Of a stretch of DNA of 64,000 bases, positions 44,872 through 52,943 are shown piece after piece. The stretch is from Spirosoma aerolatum (GTDB lineage: Bacteria; Bacteroidota; Bacteroidia; Cytophagales; Spirosomataceae). A program made the translations under genes and the position numbers. The DNA lies in NCBI RefSeq assembly GCF_002056795.1, contig NZ_CP020104.1, positions 6,891,501 through 6,955,500 of the forward strand, read 5' to 3'. The notes under the pieces are model-generated. The model searched no databases. It saw only the letters and a list, made by a program, of their open reading frames with translations, and was not told where the DNA came from. How positions within the stretch are numbered: position 1 is the first letter of the stretch; the number at the start of each line of letters is the position of its first letter.

Positions 44872-44893
44872 AATACGTGTAGCTACACGTATT
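44872..44893. promoter_or_regulatory. Perfect 22-bp palindrome upstream of the AbiTii gene
   Basis: AATACGTGTAGCTACACGTATT, a continuous perfect palindrome 77 bp upstream of the AbiTii-like start. Its core TGTAGCTACA recurs at 39807-39816. Candidate operator or recombination site. Confidence 0.5.
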
Positions 44894-45009
44894 TCCCTCG
44901 ACCTGCCCTCCTTTTTTTTCGGTGGCTTAAGGGCGGGTCTTACCAATTTATTAATCCGGGTTTGCCCTCCTGTTTTTCGCCCTGTACCTGTCTGACCTTT
45001 GCTCGCACG

Positions 45010-45542
45010 CTTAATTATTATCCTGTTTCAAGGAGACCAAAGCCCGGACATTTATAAGGCGGCATTCCGTCTGTTACGACCGATGGACACGCCCAACCGA
45101 ATCTTGTAAGCATTCTAGGAGCCGAGGATCGACTTAACAACTAGACTGATTGTTGTCATGACTGCTAGACGAAAAGAGTAAGAGGTTTGATTTGCGTCTA
45201 ACAGGGTGTCGCGGTTGACTGGATCGCCAAAAGCGAAACTTGTAACGAAAAGACCGACTTGTTACCGACCCCTACGTGAAGTTGCTTGATTATTGTCCTG
45301 TTTCGACAATGCCGAAAATGAGACTATTGCAAATGCGTCTTAGCGGTATCGCGGTCAAGCCAATTGTTGAGGGCGAAACTTGCCCCAAGATTAAATGCAT
45401 CTGGCTTGTTAACGGCCCCTATAAGAAGATGCTTACTTATTGTCCAGTACTGGCAAGGCTGAAAACTGGACAATTGCATCTGAGTCTACTAGGGTGTCGC
45501 GGCCAGACATGCCAGAGCAACCGAACATTGAACAAAAAATAA
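45010..45542 (+). repeat. Array of four degenerate coding repeats (135-147 bp)
   Basis: Units begin at about 45010, 45145, 45285 and 45432. Each encodes a version of LxYCPVSxxPKxxxL, for example LLDYCPVSTMPKMRLL and LTYCPVLARLKTGQL. The first two contain stop codons and unit lengths that break the frame; the last two remain open (GTG 45276 to 45542). This is a decaying protein-repeat gene. No family recognised. The rest of 44796-45544 holds only the palindrome. Confidence 0.55.
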
Positions 45543-45544
45543 AC

Positions 45545-45814
45545 ATGAAAAAGAAGCTGAAACTCCAACCGCAACAAATGCAAAAGATGACCAATTACAA
45601 GACGGCACTCCGTCTGTTACGGGCTAACGGCAAGCCGCCAACAACTTGTCCACGTTTAGAAATTAAATGGCCGACTATACTAGCCAACGCTTTAAGACAG
45701 ATTTACCCTTCTTTTTCTTCCAACAGCCGTTCGTACGATTCAAGGGGCTTTCTGTTGAAAGTAAATCAATTCGTTCTTAGCTGGTTAATTTTTTACGTAG
45801 TTGCATCTATCTAG
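45545..45814 (+). CDS. Small hypothetical protein after the repeat array
   Basis: 89 aa, starting with a basic stretch MKKKLKLQPQQMQKM, then YKTALRLLRANGKPPTTCPR and a hydrophobic end. The first repeat unit region contains a degraded copy of the same text (YKAAFRLLRP), so this may be the intact end of the repeat gene. Low confidence that it is expressed. Confidence 0.35.
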   Translation: MKKKLKLQPQQMQKMTNYKTALRLLRANGKPPTTCPRLEIKWPTILANALRQIYPSFSSNSRSYDSRGFLLKVNQFVLSWLIFYVVASI

Positions 45815-45823
45815 CCATAATAA

Positions 45824-46030
45824 TAGAATATAATCTATTTTTATGGCTCATATTTTATGATAATAATCTAAATTTTATTATTTATATTATTGATAATCAA
45901 TTTTTTATATACTTATACGTAGAGTTAACAGTTTGTAGTATTGTAAAATATATTCTATTTAATTACACTGATAATAGAATATATTCTATTATTGTAATCC
46001 AGTCCCCTACTCAGAGGACTAATAAAAATA
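45824..46030 (+). promoter_or_regulatory. Phage early promoter with three repressor operators (copy 2)
   Basis: Boxes TAGAATATAATCTA (45824-45837), AAATATATTCTA (about 45946-45957) and the perfect TAGAATATATTCTA (45975-45988). They lie in an AT-rich region and continue into TTCTATTATTG and the inverted repeat AGTCC..GGACT, then the Ner-like gene. This matches the operator region beside the repressor gene at 34.1 kb. Confidence 0.7.
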
Positions 46031-46062
46031 ATCATTTGCTAGTCTGTGCTATTGAAACGGTC

Positions 46063-46248
46063 ATGAAAGGAAAGCTAAAACACGGAGATCAGGCGCGTAT
46101 TGCTGAGATAACAGGCTTTACGCACGACTATGTGAAGAAGGTTATGCAGGGTATTCGGCATAACAAAAAAATCCTAGAAGTGGCCGAACAAATGGTAGCT
46201 ATTCGTGAGCAATTATCACAGGAAAATAATCGGCAAGAAGTCCTATGA
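46063..46248 (+). CDS. Small HTH protein, Ner-like
   Basis: 61 aa from ATG 46063 (TTG 46036 is less likely). KLKHGDQARIAEITGFTHDY and VKKVMQGIRHNKKI form a helix-turn-helix. It is the first gene of the early operon, overlapping muA by ATGA, the place of Ner in phage Mu, which represses early transcription during lytic growth. Confidence 0.65.
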   Translation: MKGKLKHGDQARIAEITGFTHDYVKKVMQGIRHNKKILEVAEQMVAIREQLSQENNRQEVL

Positions 46249-48374
46249 AAAAAATTGCCGAAATATGGTATGTGCCTCTTGAAGAGCTAGTTACTCAGTG
46301 TTACATCTCTGAGGATACGATTCGTACAGGCTATAAACGAGGTTCGCAACATTGGCAATCAATTGTCGATCCTGCTGATCGTCGGCGTCGCCTGATACGA
46401 TACGACACAATGGCTACTAAATACCAATCGGTCGTTCGCCGTGCGCTTTGCGGTGGTCTGGAACCTTGGGAAGTTGCGACAAAAAAATCATATGAAGTTT
46501 TGAGTGAACGGTACAGTTTACCAGAGCTTTTAGAGCAGGTTTTACAGGATGGCTATCGGCGTTATCTGGGTTTGTACCCAGCCAGCGACACCAGCCGGGA
46601 CGCTGAACACTCTCAAAAGAGCCTCGCTCGTGCGGCTGCTGTGGTTGAATTGTTGGGCGCGTATATACGGGAGCGTGAGATAAAGGAAAGTAGCTATGCA
46701 CCCTACGATGAGGCTATCAACTGGCTTGAATCAGACGGTAATTATGAGTTCTATTTTCCTAAAAAATACCTGCCATGCCACCGTGTACGGTTAAAGGAAA
46801 AGGTAGTACAACGATTCGGTAAGCCTGGCGTCGATCCGCAACCCATCACGGACGTGATTAAGCTACCCCGTGAGGGTAATAAGAGCCGGGATAAATTCAA
46901 GTCGGACGAAGAACTAAATGCCTGGCTAGTTATCGCCAGACTGGAAAGCGGGACACCTGATCAATACGTGGTGCGTAAGATTCAGGAGGTTTGCCGGGTG
47001 GTTGGGCGTGAGGTTCCCTCAAACTCATGGTTCGTCCAGGCGATCAATGACCCTAAGATCAGACGACTAACCGCCGATTCACGGCATGGGGTCGGTACGA
47101 AACTAGCGGGTCGGTATAAGCATTCGATTTCAATGGCTCGTGCCATGTATGCGGGTGACTGCTGGATGATGGACGCCACACGGGTGAATTTTATTGCTCA
47201 TCAAGCCTCGAAAACCAGTAAAGAACAGGCTTCGTTGTTCGTTATCGCTATCCGGGATGCCTATTCAGGGGACATTGTAGGGGTGCATTTTGACACAAAA
47301 GAAGACCGTTGGGGCTATGCAAACGCCCTGAAAATGGCCGCAAAATCGACGGGCTATCTGCCTCATACGCTGGTTTATGACCGTTTTCCGGGGCATATCA
47401 CCGACGAAATGCAGTCAATTTTAGGAGCAATGGAGCGTAAAGGTGTGCAGCTTATTTGCACACATAAAGCAACAGGTAAAGCCCTCCTGGAGCGTTGGTT
47501 TGATACCCTTCAGACTGTGTTTCTGTCCAGGTCAAAATACTATTACGGGCAGGGGATCACCTCTACCCGCACATACGCCCACCGTTCGCCTGAACATCTG
47601 CTGAAGGTGACCAAAGAAGCCAAACTGGAAGGCTGGGACTTTGATAAAGCCTGGCAAGAGGCATGGAAACGGATTGAAGAATATCGCCAAACGCCTGTAA
47701 GCTACTATTCTAAAAAGCATACAGGTTTGGACATCAGCCCGGCCACGCTTCACGCTCAGAGTGAAAAGCCGAACGTCATTCCAATTGAGATTTGGGAAGA
47801 AGCTTCGCTGTTCTGGATGACCAAAATATTCAAGCTGGAGCGGCCTGTAATTCGCCAAACAGTTCATGGTCAGGAATATGAATATCATATCTACGACAAT
47901 GAGCTGATGAATCGGGAGTCTATCGCGATCCGCTATGAAGAAGCTGACCCAACCCGGATCATGCTGTTCGGTGTCGGTGTGGATGGGCGGGTGTCTGATC
48001 ATTGTTTAGGGGAATTGGAGCATTCGACAAAGATTACCATGTACGGCCCTGGCGCTGAAAAATCACGGCTGGCGGGTCGAATGGAAAAGATTGACCAGTT
48101 CCAGGATCGTGATAAAGCGGAGTTGGAGCGGATCACCAGCGCGGCCACCTACAGCCCGGAATACCTGCTTAGTATGAATCGATTCCTGCCCAAGGAGGAA
48201 CAGGAGTCCAACGAATCCAGGCTGATCTATGCGCAAATGGGGCTAGTGGTTGAGTCGGAATCCCATCGTCCTGCCAACGCCAAAGACAAAACGGCCAAAC
48301 CCAAGCCCCTGCCTACCTCGTCGGAGGTGCCTGATACGGCGGGATGGATCAATAAAAGCTTTTACAACCAATAA
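46245..48374 (+). CDS. MuA-like DDE transposase
   Basis: 709 aa. N-terminal DNA-binding regions are followed by a DDE integrase core with D310 (CWMMDATRVNF), D379 (LVYDRFPGHI) and E416 (LLERWFDTL), 36 residues apart for the last pair, and a Mu-type C-terminal domain. It catalyses integration and replicative transposition of the phage DNA. Catalytic residues are intact, so the phage may still be mobile. Confidence 0.92.
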   Translation: MKKIAEIWYVPLEELVTQCYISEDTIRTGYKRGSQHWQSIVDPADRRRRLIRYDTMATKYQSVVRRALCGGLEPWEVATKKSYEVLSERYSLPELLEQVLQDGYRRYLGLYPASDTSRDAEHSQKSLARAAAVVELLGAYIREREIKESSYAPYDEAINWLESDGNYEFYFPKKYLPCHRVRLKEKVVQRFGKPGVDPQPITDVIKLPREGNKSRDKFKSDEELNAWLVIARLESGTPDQYVVRKIQEVCRVVGREVPSNSWFVQAINDPKIRRLTADSRHGVGTKLAGRYKHSISMARAMYAGDCWMMDATRVNFIAHQASKTSKEQASLFVIAIRDAYSGDIVGVHFDTKEDRWGYANALKMAAKSTGYLPHTLVYDRFPGHITDEMQSILGAMERKGVQLICTHKATGKALLERWFDTLQTVFLSRSKYYYGQGITSTRTYAHRSPEHLLKVTKEAKLEGWDFDKAWQEAWKRIEEYRQTPVSYYSKKHTGLDISPATLHAQSEKPNVIPIEIWEEASLFWMTKIFKLERPVIRQTVHGQEYEYHIYDNELMNRESIAIRYEEADPTRIMLFGVGVDGRVSDHCLGELEHSTKITMYGPGAEKSRLAGRMEKIDQFQDRDKAELERITSAATYSPEYLLSMNRFLPKEEQESNESRLIYAQMGLVVESESHRPANAKDKTAKPKPLPTSSEVPDTAGWINKSFYNQ

Positions 48375-48387
48375 ACCTAGTGAGAAA

Positions 48388-48684
48388 ATGACCATGCAAA
48401 CCCAAGCGGCTACGTTAGCCCCCATCCAACCACCCAAGCCCGAACCCACGCTGTATAAGGTTCTTCGGGATCATTCATTAGGCGAATTGCAAAATCAAGA
48501 CGCCGAAACACTACGGGCTTACAAAGCCATTCTAGCGGCCAAAACGGAGGAGATCACCCGCCGAATGACCACTACGAACCTGTTCATTACGCAAGTCGAT
48601 GATCTACGCGCTGATATACGTTGTTACACGATGATTCAGACCGAAATCGACGCTTATCTGGCGCGTGAATTTCATTCAAAATAA
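48388..48684 (+). CDS. Hypothetical protein between muA and muB
   Basis: 98 aa from ATG 48388. Two helices (SLGELQNQDAETLRAYKAIL, then VDDLRADIRCYTMIQTEID) with a proline-rich start. No family recognised; it is always possible that it assists the transposition complex because it sits between A and B, 13 bp after muA. Confidence 0.6.
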   Translation: MTMQTQAATLAPIQPPKPEPTLYKVLRDHSLGELQNQDAETLRAYKAILAAKTEEITRRMTTTNLFITQVDDLRADIRCYTMIQTEIDAYLAREFHSK

Positions 48685-48735
48685 CCGTTTAAAAGCGATT
48701 TAAACGGCATTTAACCCCCTAAAACCTCTGAGAAA

Positions 48736-49734
48736 ATGGTAACGGAACAGCAAAAACATCAAATTGCCCGGCTCATTGAGTTGGAAGCCGAACGGCAGGG
48801 TAGTTGGCAACGGGCGGCTACCCGGCTGGGTGCTAATCAGGTGACCTTGCGCTATAACATGCAACAGCCTGAATTATGGAACAAGGTCAGTGAGGCCATG
48901 TGGGTCAAAGTGGCTGGAAAGTTAGAGTACAATCTTAACGATGAAGGCTGGCACCTGGTTAAAACGCAGAATGTCAAAATCATGATGAACATTCTGGACC
49001 GGGCGCAAAATGAGCAACTATTTATGGCGGTGAGCCATCCGGCTGGCCACGGTAAAACGGCTGGGATTCGCATGTATCGGCAGGAAAAATACGGCGTCTT
49101 CTATGTGGAGTGCGAAGAAAGCTGGAGCCACAAACGATTCGTGCAAAAGCTGGCTGAAGAGTTGGGTATATCGGTCGAACGCTATAGCGTCTCTGAGCTT
49201 ACGGATATGATTGTGGATGTGCTTCGGGATAAGGCGTCTACTACACGTCCCTTGCTAATCATCGATGAAGCCAATAAGCTCAAACCATCATCGCTTCGTC
49301 TGTTTATTCCCCTGTTTAACAAACTTCAGGATCAAATCGGCATGGTGCTGGTTGGCGCTCACGATCTCAAGCGGATTATTCTAAACGGGGTTCGCCGGGA
49401 TGCGCGGGGGATGGATGAACTAGCTTCCCGGCTTGGTCGCTCGTTTGTGGACCTTCAGGGGATTTTTGAGCAGGATGTCAAGGCGATCTGTAATGCCAAT
49501 GGTCTAACTGATTCAGCGGCCCAACAACGGATTTGGCAACGGCTAATGCCAACCCGTCAGGAAATCAATGGTAAATACTATTGGGTAGCAACGCAGGATT
49601 TGCGTGTGTTGAAACAGGCCGTAAAACACGAAAAAGCGACGCTTCGGCTGGCAGCTCAGGGTAATGATGGGAAGCTGAATCCAACAGAAATGGAATCAGC
49701 GATGGGGGGACGGGTTGTCGAACTGGCCGCATGA
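48736..49734 (+). CDS. MuB-like target-selecting AAA+ ATPase
   Basis: 332 aa. An N-terminal HTH (QGSWQRAATRLGANQVTLRY) precedes the ATPase: Walker A SHPAGHGKTAGIR (GHGKT) near residue 105 and Walker B LLIIDEANKLK near 180. MuB binds DNA, picks insertion targets and gives immunity. Its stop overlaps the ATG of a small frame (ATGA at 49731-49734). Confidence 0.9.
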   Translation: MVTEQQKHQIARLIELEAERQGSWQRAATRLGANQVTLRYNMQQPELWNKVSEAMWVKVAGKLEYNLNDEGWHLVKTQNVKIMMNILDRAQNEQLFMAVSHPAGHGKTAGIRMYRQEKYGVFYVECEESWSHKRFVQKLAEELGISVERYSVSELTDMIVDVLRDKASTTRPLLIIDEANKLKPSSLRLFIPLFNKLQDQIGMVLVGAHDLKRIILNGVRRDARGMDELASRLGRSFVDLQGIFEQDVKAICNANGLTDSAAQQRIWQRLMPTRQEINGKYYWVATQDLRVLKQAVKHEKATLRLAAQGNDGKLNPTEMESAMGGRVVELAA

Positions 49735-49904
49735 GAACGCTAGGGTTACGGCAACGTAAAAGCCGGAAGTTGACTCCCCTTGAAATTCAGATACTTGCGG
49801 GGGGGGGGGTAATTTCCCTGACAACATGGATCGGAACGCAAAAACAGGCAAGGTTATCCGCTTCTACGCCAACGTTAAACCGCGTGAAATTATGGATGAT
49901 CTGA
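49731..49904 (+). CDS. Small frame with a G11 tract after muB
   Basis: 57 codons, coupled to muB by ATGA: RKSRKLTPLEIQILAGGGVI and so on. A run of eleven G at 49799-49809 encodes its GGG. Adding one G would fuse this start in frame to the downstream 122-aa protein. It may be a regulatory leader or one phase of a variable gene. Low confidence as a standing protein. Confidence 0.35.
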   Translation: MRTLGLRQRKSRKLTPLEIQILAGGGVISLTTWIGTQKQARLSASTPTLNRVKLWMI

Positions 49905-50194
49905 CCATTGAAGACCTGAAAGCGGTTGGTTTTGTGCCGTATCGATACAAGGGAACCAAAGACCCTGTGACCCTTCGAACTGTCCATGTAGAAGACCCGA
50001 AACGCTTGGTTCATGCCAGCGTTCCGGTGGCCGCAACGATCCAGGATGCCAGCTATACGGAGTATCCCTATCCAGTGATTCGCTATGAGGTTGGCTACGG
50101 CTGGGAGGCCAAATTTGGTGCGATCCGCTATAGTCTACGCAATGAGAAGGAGCTGCACGCATTTATGAACGCATTCAATTACCCACTTACATAA
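49826..50194 (+). CDS. Hypothetical early protein
   Basis: 122 aa. Contains KVIRFYANVKPREIMDDLTI and a C-terminal alpha/beta part ending NEKELHAFMNAFNYP. No family recognised. The ATG is 17 bp downstream of the G11 tract, so its expression could change with tract length. Confidence 0.6.
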   Translation: MDRNAKTGKVIRFYANVKPREIMDDLTIEDLKAVGFVPYRYKGTKDPVTLRTVHVEDPKRLVHASVPVAATIQDASYTEYPYPVIRYEVGYGWEAKFGAIRYSLRNEKELHAFMNAFNYPLT

Positions 50195-50240
50195 TTAACC
50201 CCTAAAACCGCGTCAGACGGTCAATCCTGACACTACTGCA

Positions 50241-50663
50241 ATGAGTACAAAAACGGTAAGTACCAAGCTTAAAAACAAGCTGACGATGTTTCTGGCGAAG
50301 AAAGCGCAAGCCGCTAAACTGGAAACGGAAATGAAGGAGCTAAAGGTTGAGATCGACTCCGAACTTGACCTGATCGCTAAGAACAACGGCTTTGCGAACG
50401 GGAAACTAGGATTGCCAGGTGTGGCTATGGTGTCGGTTACGATGAATCCGGCAAAGCTGGTTTGGAGTGATGGCAAGGCGCTTAGTGTAGCGGATCGGGA
50501 AGGGTTGGCCCTGCTACTTCCATCCGTGTATGTTAAGCAAGATATTCGTGTTGCTGAACTGGCGAAAGGTGTTGGACGTGGGCTAAATGAAGCTCGAACG
50601 ATCCTGAACGAAAAGGGTGTCCGCGTTGAGCAGGATTCACGCTACGACATCAAAGCGGCTTGA
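50241..50663 (+). CDS. Gam-like host-nuclease inhibitor (tentative)
   Basis: 140 aa. A helical, charged N-terminal half (KAQAAKLETEMKELKVEIDS) and a second half with VSVTMNPAKLVWSDGKALSV and a closing strand VRVEQDSRYDI recall Mu Gam, a dsDNA-end-binding protein that shields phage DNA from exonucleases. The position after muB also fits. The match is by layout, so certainty is moderate. Confidence 0.5.
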   Translation: MSTKTVSTKLKNKLTMFLAKKAQAAKLETEMKELKVEIDSELDLIAKNNGFANGKLGLPGVAMVSVTMNPAKLVWSDGKALSVADREGLALLLPSVYVKQDIRVAELAKGVGRGLNEARTILNEKGVRVEQDSRYDIKAA

Positions 50664-50666
50664 GTT

Positions 50667-50885
50667 ATGGCAACCACCTTTGATGCCACGTTTTTCGATA
50701 GCCTGTCTGATAATGTGTTGAAGTCGCTCTTTCTAATGGCGAATCTAATGGCTGCTCCTGAAGTTGAGCACCTGACAAAAGCTGGTCGAGAAGTCTTGGG
50801 ACTCAACACCTATCAGATGCAGGATTTCTTCAGTGAAATTAACGAGGCAATGGAACGACGATATGGCGATGTGCCAGGCTACTAA
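50667..50885 (+). CDS. Small hypothetical early protein
   Basis: 72 aa, helical (SLSDNVLKSLFLMANLMAAP). Starts 3 bp after the Gam-like gene. No family recognised. Confidence 0.55.
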   Translation: MATTFDATFFDSLSDNVLKSLFLMANLMAAPEVEHLTKAGREVLGLNTYQMQDFFSEINEAMERRYGDVPGY

Positions 50886-50891
50886 ACCAAG

Positions 50892-51059
50892 ATGATACGC
50901 TGTCGATTTTTTAACTGTGACGGGTCGCTTGGAGACGTCTTTTATGTGCCTGGCGAAATCCCCCCCCCTACAAATGAAGGGCCAAATTCGGATGATAAGG
51001 AGGAAACGGCTACCCTGTTAGCCACTCTGGATCAACTACTAGACAACTGGCAGGAATAA
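50892..51059 (+). CDS. Small protein with a C9 tract
   Basis: 55 aa: IRCRFFNCDGSLGDVFYVPG, then three prolines encoded within a run of nine C (50960-50968), then an acidic helix ending LDQLLDNWQE. It begins 6 bp after the preceding gene. Coding style is even throughout, so it is probably real. Length change in the C tract would truncate it. Confidence 0.5.
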   Translation: MIRCRFFNCDGSLGDVFYVPGEIPPPTNEGPNSDDKEETATLLATLDQLLDNWQE

Positions 51060-51458
51060 GGCTCCTGCAACTCCCAACTCTTAGGTTTTTGAGCGCAAAA
51101 TCTGAGGCTGAAATGGTTCAGTCTCCTTGCCAAACTCATGCCTAAAAACGTCGTGACAGCCGGAAAATAGCGGCAAAAACGTAGTACTTCCTGTTTGGGG
51201 TAAGCAGGAGTCAAGTAGTAGGAAGGGAACGTCCAGGCCAAGTTTAAGCAGTCTACGATTGGCTGATAAACTCAACTCCAGGCCAGAAGGTGAAGTGACA
51301 GGGCGTCTCGCTATGTAAATCGGTAGGTGTATAGTCACTACCAGTTTCGCACTGGGTAAATGCCTCCAGACCGTAATAGCAAACTCTTCTCTCATCGGGT
51401 TCGAGTCCCGGTACTACGGCAATGGCAACGGTGCCAGATAACCAAGTCAAATCGTCAC
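51060..51458 (+). other. Gene-free gap with a tRNA-like 3' end
   Basis: No gene is supported here. At 51395-51411 there is a perfect T-arm (TCGGG, loop TTCGAGT, CCCGG) followed by TACTACGG, as at the 3' end of a tRNA. No matching anticodon arm can be folded upstream; the only acceptor complement (CGTAGTAC at 51180-51187) is 224 nt away. It may be a tRNA remnant or a structured RNA. Confidence 0.4.
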
Positions 51459-51764
51459 ATGGGAAACAAAAAGACTGCCACTAAAGAAGCACCTAAAGGG
51501 GATGTGCTGGAATTAAAATTCCAGTGTACCAATATCCAGGATATTGGATTTGAGGACACGTATCAGGAGCGCGTATCACTCTCTATCGCCATTGGGGATA
51601 ATCCAGACGGTAGCGAGAATATTAACAAAGTCCTGTCAGAAACGCCATCGGGGAGTATGCAAGTGTTGGTAACGAATGACGCATGGTCGGGCTTCTTTGA
51701 ATCGGGCCATGATTACTTCATTACGATCACCAAAGCGCCCTTAGTGGAAACACCCTTAACGTAA
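51459..51764 (+). CDS. Hypothetical early protein
   Basis: 101 aa from ATG 51459; the longer frame upstream runs through the tRNA-like sequence. Lys-rich start, then beta-rich text (LELKFQCTNIQDIGFEDTYQ, MQVLVTNDAWSGFF). No family recognised. Confidence 0.55.
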   Translation: MGNKKTATKEAPKGDVLELKFQCTNIQDIGFEDTYQERVSLSIAIGDNPDGSENINKVLSETPSGSMQVLVTNDAWSGFFESGHDYFITITKAPLVETPLT

Positions 51765-51771
51765 TCATCAG

Positions 51772-51818
51772 GTCGGTCGGCGGCCAAAGATTCTTTCGTA
51801 TCTCAACCGTCGGCCGAC
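51772..51818. repeat. Hairpin between early genes
   Basis: Arms 51772-51783 and 51807-51818 (12 bp, two wobble pairs). It separates two early genes and may attenuate or stabilise the transcript. Confidence 0.45.
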
Positions 51819-51837
51819 AATAAAAACAAAATATTCT

Positions 51838-52041
51838 ATGGCAACCATAACACTAACTAGGGTGCAGGGTGCGGACAGCCAGCCCCAAACCATCGACCCG
51901 CAGCACGTCCAGAACGTGACTCCATCAACCCGCGAAGGGTACGCGTTCGTTTACCTGCCATTTGGGTATAAGATCGAAGTACAGGGATCAGTAGAGGAGA
52001 TCAAACAGCTAATCGAAGATGCACGAAACACAGCACTTTGA
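51838..52041 (+). CDS. Small hypothetical early protein
   Basis: 67 aa, beta-rich (TLTRVQGADSQPQTID, AFVYLPFGYKIEVQGS) with a final helix VEEIKQLIEDARN. No family recognised. Its end overlaps the next start by 23 bp. Confidence 0.55.
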   Translation: MATITLTRVQGADSQPQTIDPQHVQNVTPSTREGYAFVYLPFGYKIEVQGSVEEIKQLIEDARNTAL

Positions 52042-52378
52042 CAGCCCACCAACGGCCTACGAAATCCAGATGGCAAAGGTTGTTTTGCGTCGAAAGGCTA
52101 ACCATCAGAAGCGGATCGTTGACAAGTATCTGGAAATGGTTGCGCTCCTGGTAAAGCACGAACGAAAAGCTACCCTGTCGATCCAGTTCAATCAGAAAGG
52201 TATAATGTGGGTATCGCTTACGCAACACGACTGTAGTTCCTTTATGCTGTATGGTGATAGCGACTGGAAGGAGCTAAAGGAGGGTTTTGAGTTGATCCAA
52301 AAGTATATCGTGGACGGGGTTCTGATACCCTATTATTCAATGTATGATAAACGATTAAACCATGAAACGCACGAATGA
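52019..52378 (+). CDS. Hypothetical early protein
   Basis: 119 aa, basic N-terminal helix region (MAKVVLRRKANHQKRIVDKY) then strands and a helix WKELKEGFELIQKYIVDG. Overlaps both neighbours, typical of phage early operons. No family recognised. Confidence 0.55.
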   Translation: MHETQHFDSPPTAYEIQMAKVVLRRKANHQKRIVDKYLEMVALLVKHERKATLSIQFNQKGIMWVSLTQHDCSSFMLYGDSDWKELKEGFELIQKYIVDGVLIPYYSMYDKRLNHETHE

Positions 52379-52784
52379 ACAAAACACGAAGTTTCACGCG
52401 CTGGTAGCGTTGCGGAAACTGGACAAAGAGGATAAACAAGCCCTCGTCCTGGAATGCTCAGGTGGTCGGGTTTCATCAAGCGCGGACATGACGGTGGAAG
52501 AAATGGCCCTGGCCATTCAGATTCTGGACTCCGAGCAGACCGCCAGCCTGAAGAAAATGCGAGCGAAGATCATCAACATTGCTCGTGATATTTTCGATCT
52601 GAAGCCGAAGGATGACTGGAAACAGGAGCATTACGATAGGCTGAATAAGTTCCTGATTAAAAAGTTCAAAGCTCCTTTGCATAAGCTATTGTATCGCCAG
52701 CTTATCGACGCATGTACGGCAATGGAGTCCTGGCACTCCAGCGCCATGAAAAAGATAGTTAACGACCTTTTAAACGGCATTTAA
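52362..52784 (+). CDS. Mu gp16 (GemA/DUF1018)-like protein, tentative
   Basis: 140 aa, all-helical. RTNEQNTKFHALVALRKLD, LKKMRAKIINIARDIFDL and LYRQLIDACTAMESWHSS recall the regulatory gp16/GemA family, which lies at the same place in Mu-like early operons and influences host supercoiling and late expression. Similarity is by pattern and context. Confidence 0.45.
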   Translation: MKRTNEQNTKFHALVALRKLDKEDKQALVLECSGGRVSSSADMTVEEMALAIQILDSEQTASLKKMRAKIINIARDIFDLKPKDDWKQEHYDRLNKFLIKKFKAPLHKLLYRQLIDACTAMESWHSSAMKKIVNDLLNGI

Positions 52785-52787
52785 ACC

Positions 52788-52943
52788 ATGATTATACTGT
52801 ATTTGCTCTGTGGCTTTGCCCTGTTTATGCTCTGTTTGTTCTTCTATGCCCTGGGCCATGCTCGTGCCTGGAATACCTGGCAGGATGCCACCAAAAACGA
52901 GAAACTGAGCGCGGAAGCTCGTAATAAACTGGCTGGTTTGTGA
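52788..52943 (+). CDS. Small single-pass membrane protein
   Basis: 51 aa. One membrane helix (LYLLCGFALFMLCLFFYALG) then a charged tail (WQDATKNEKLSAEARNKLA). Its TGA overlaps the next ATG (52941-52945). Could be a phage membrane factor; too short to assign. Confidence 0.55.
   Translation: MIILYLLCGFALFMLCLFFYALGHARAWNTWQDATKNEKLSAEARNKLAGL

Noticed and set aside
45010..45542. CRISPR or simple satellite
   Set aside because: Units are 135-147 bp, degenerate and keep a protein-coding pattern.
51180..51421. tmRNA
   Set aside because: No conserved tag reading frame (such as ..NYALAA) and no typical acceptor pairing; kept only as a tRNA-like remnant.
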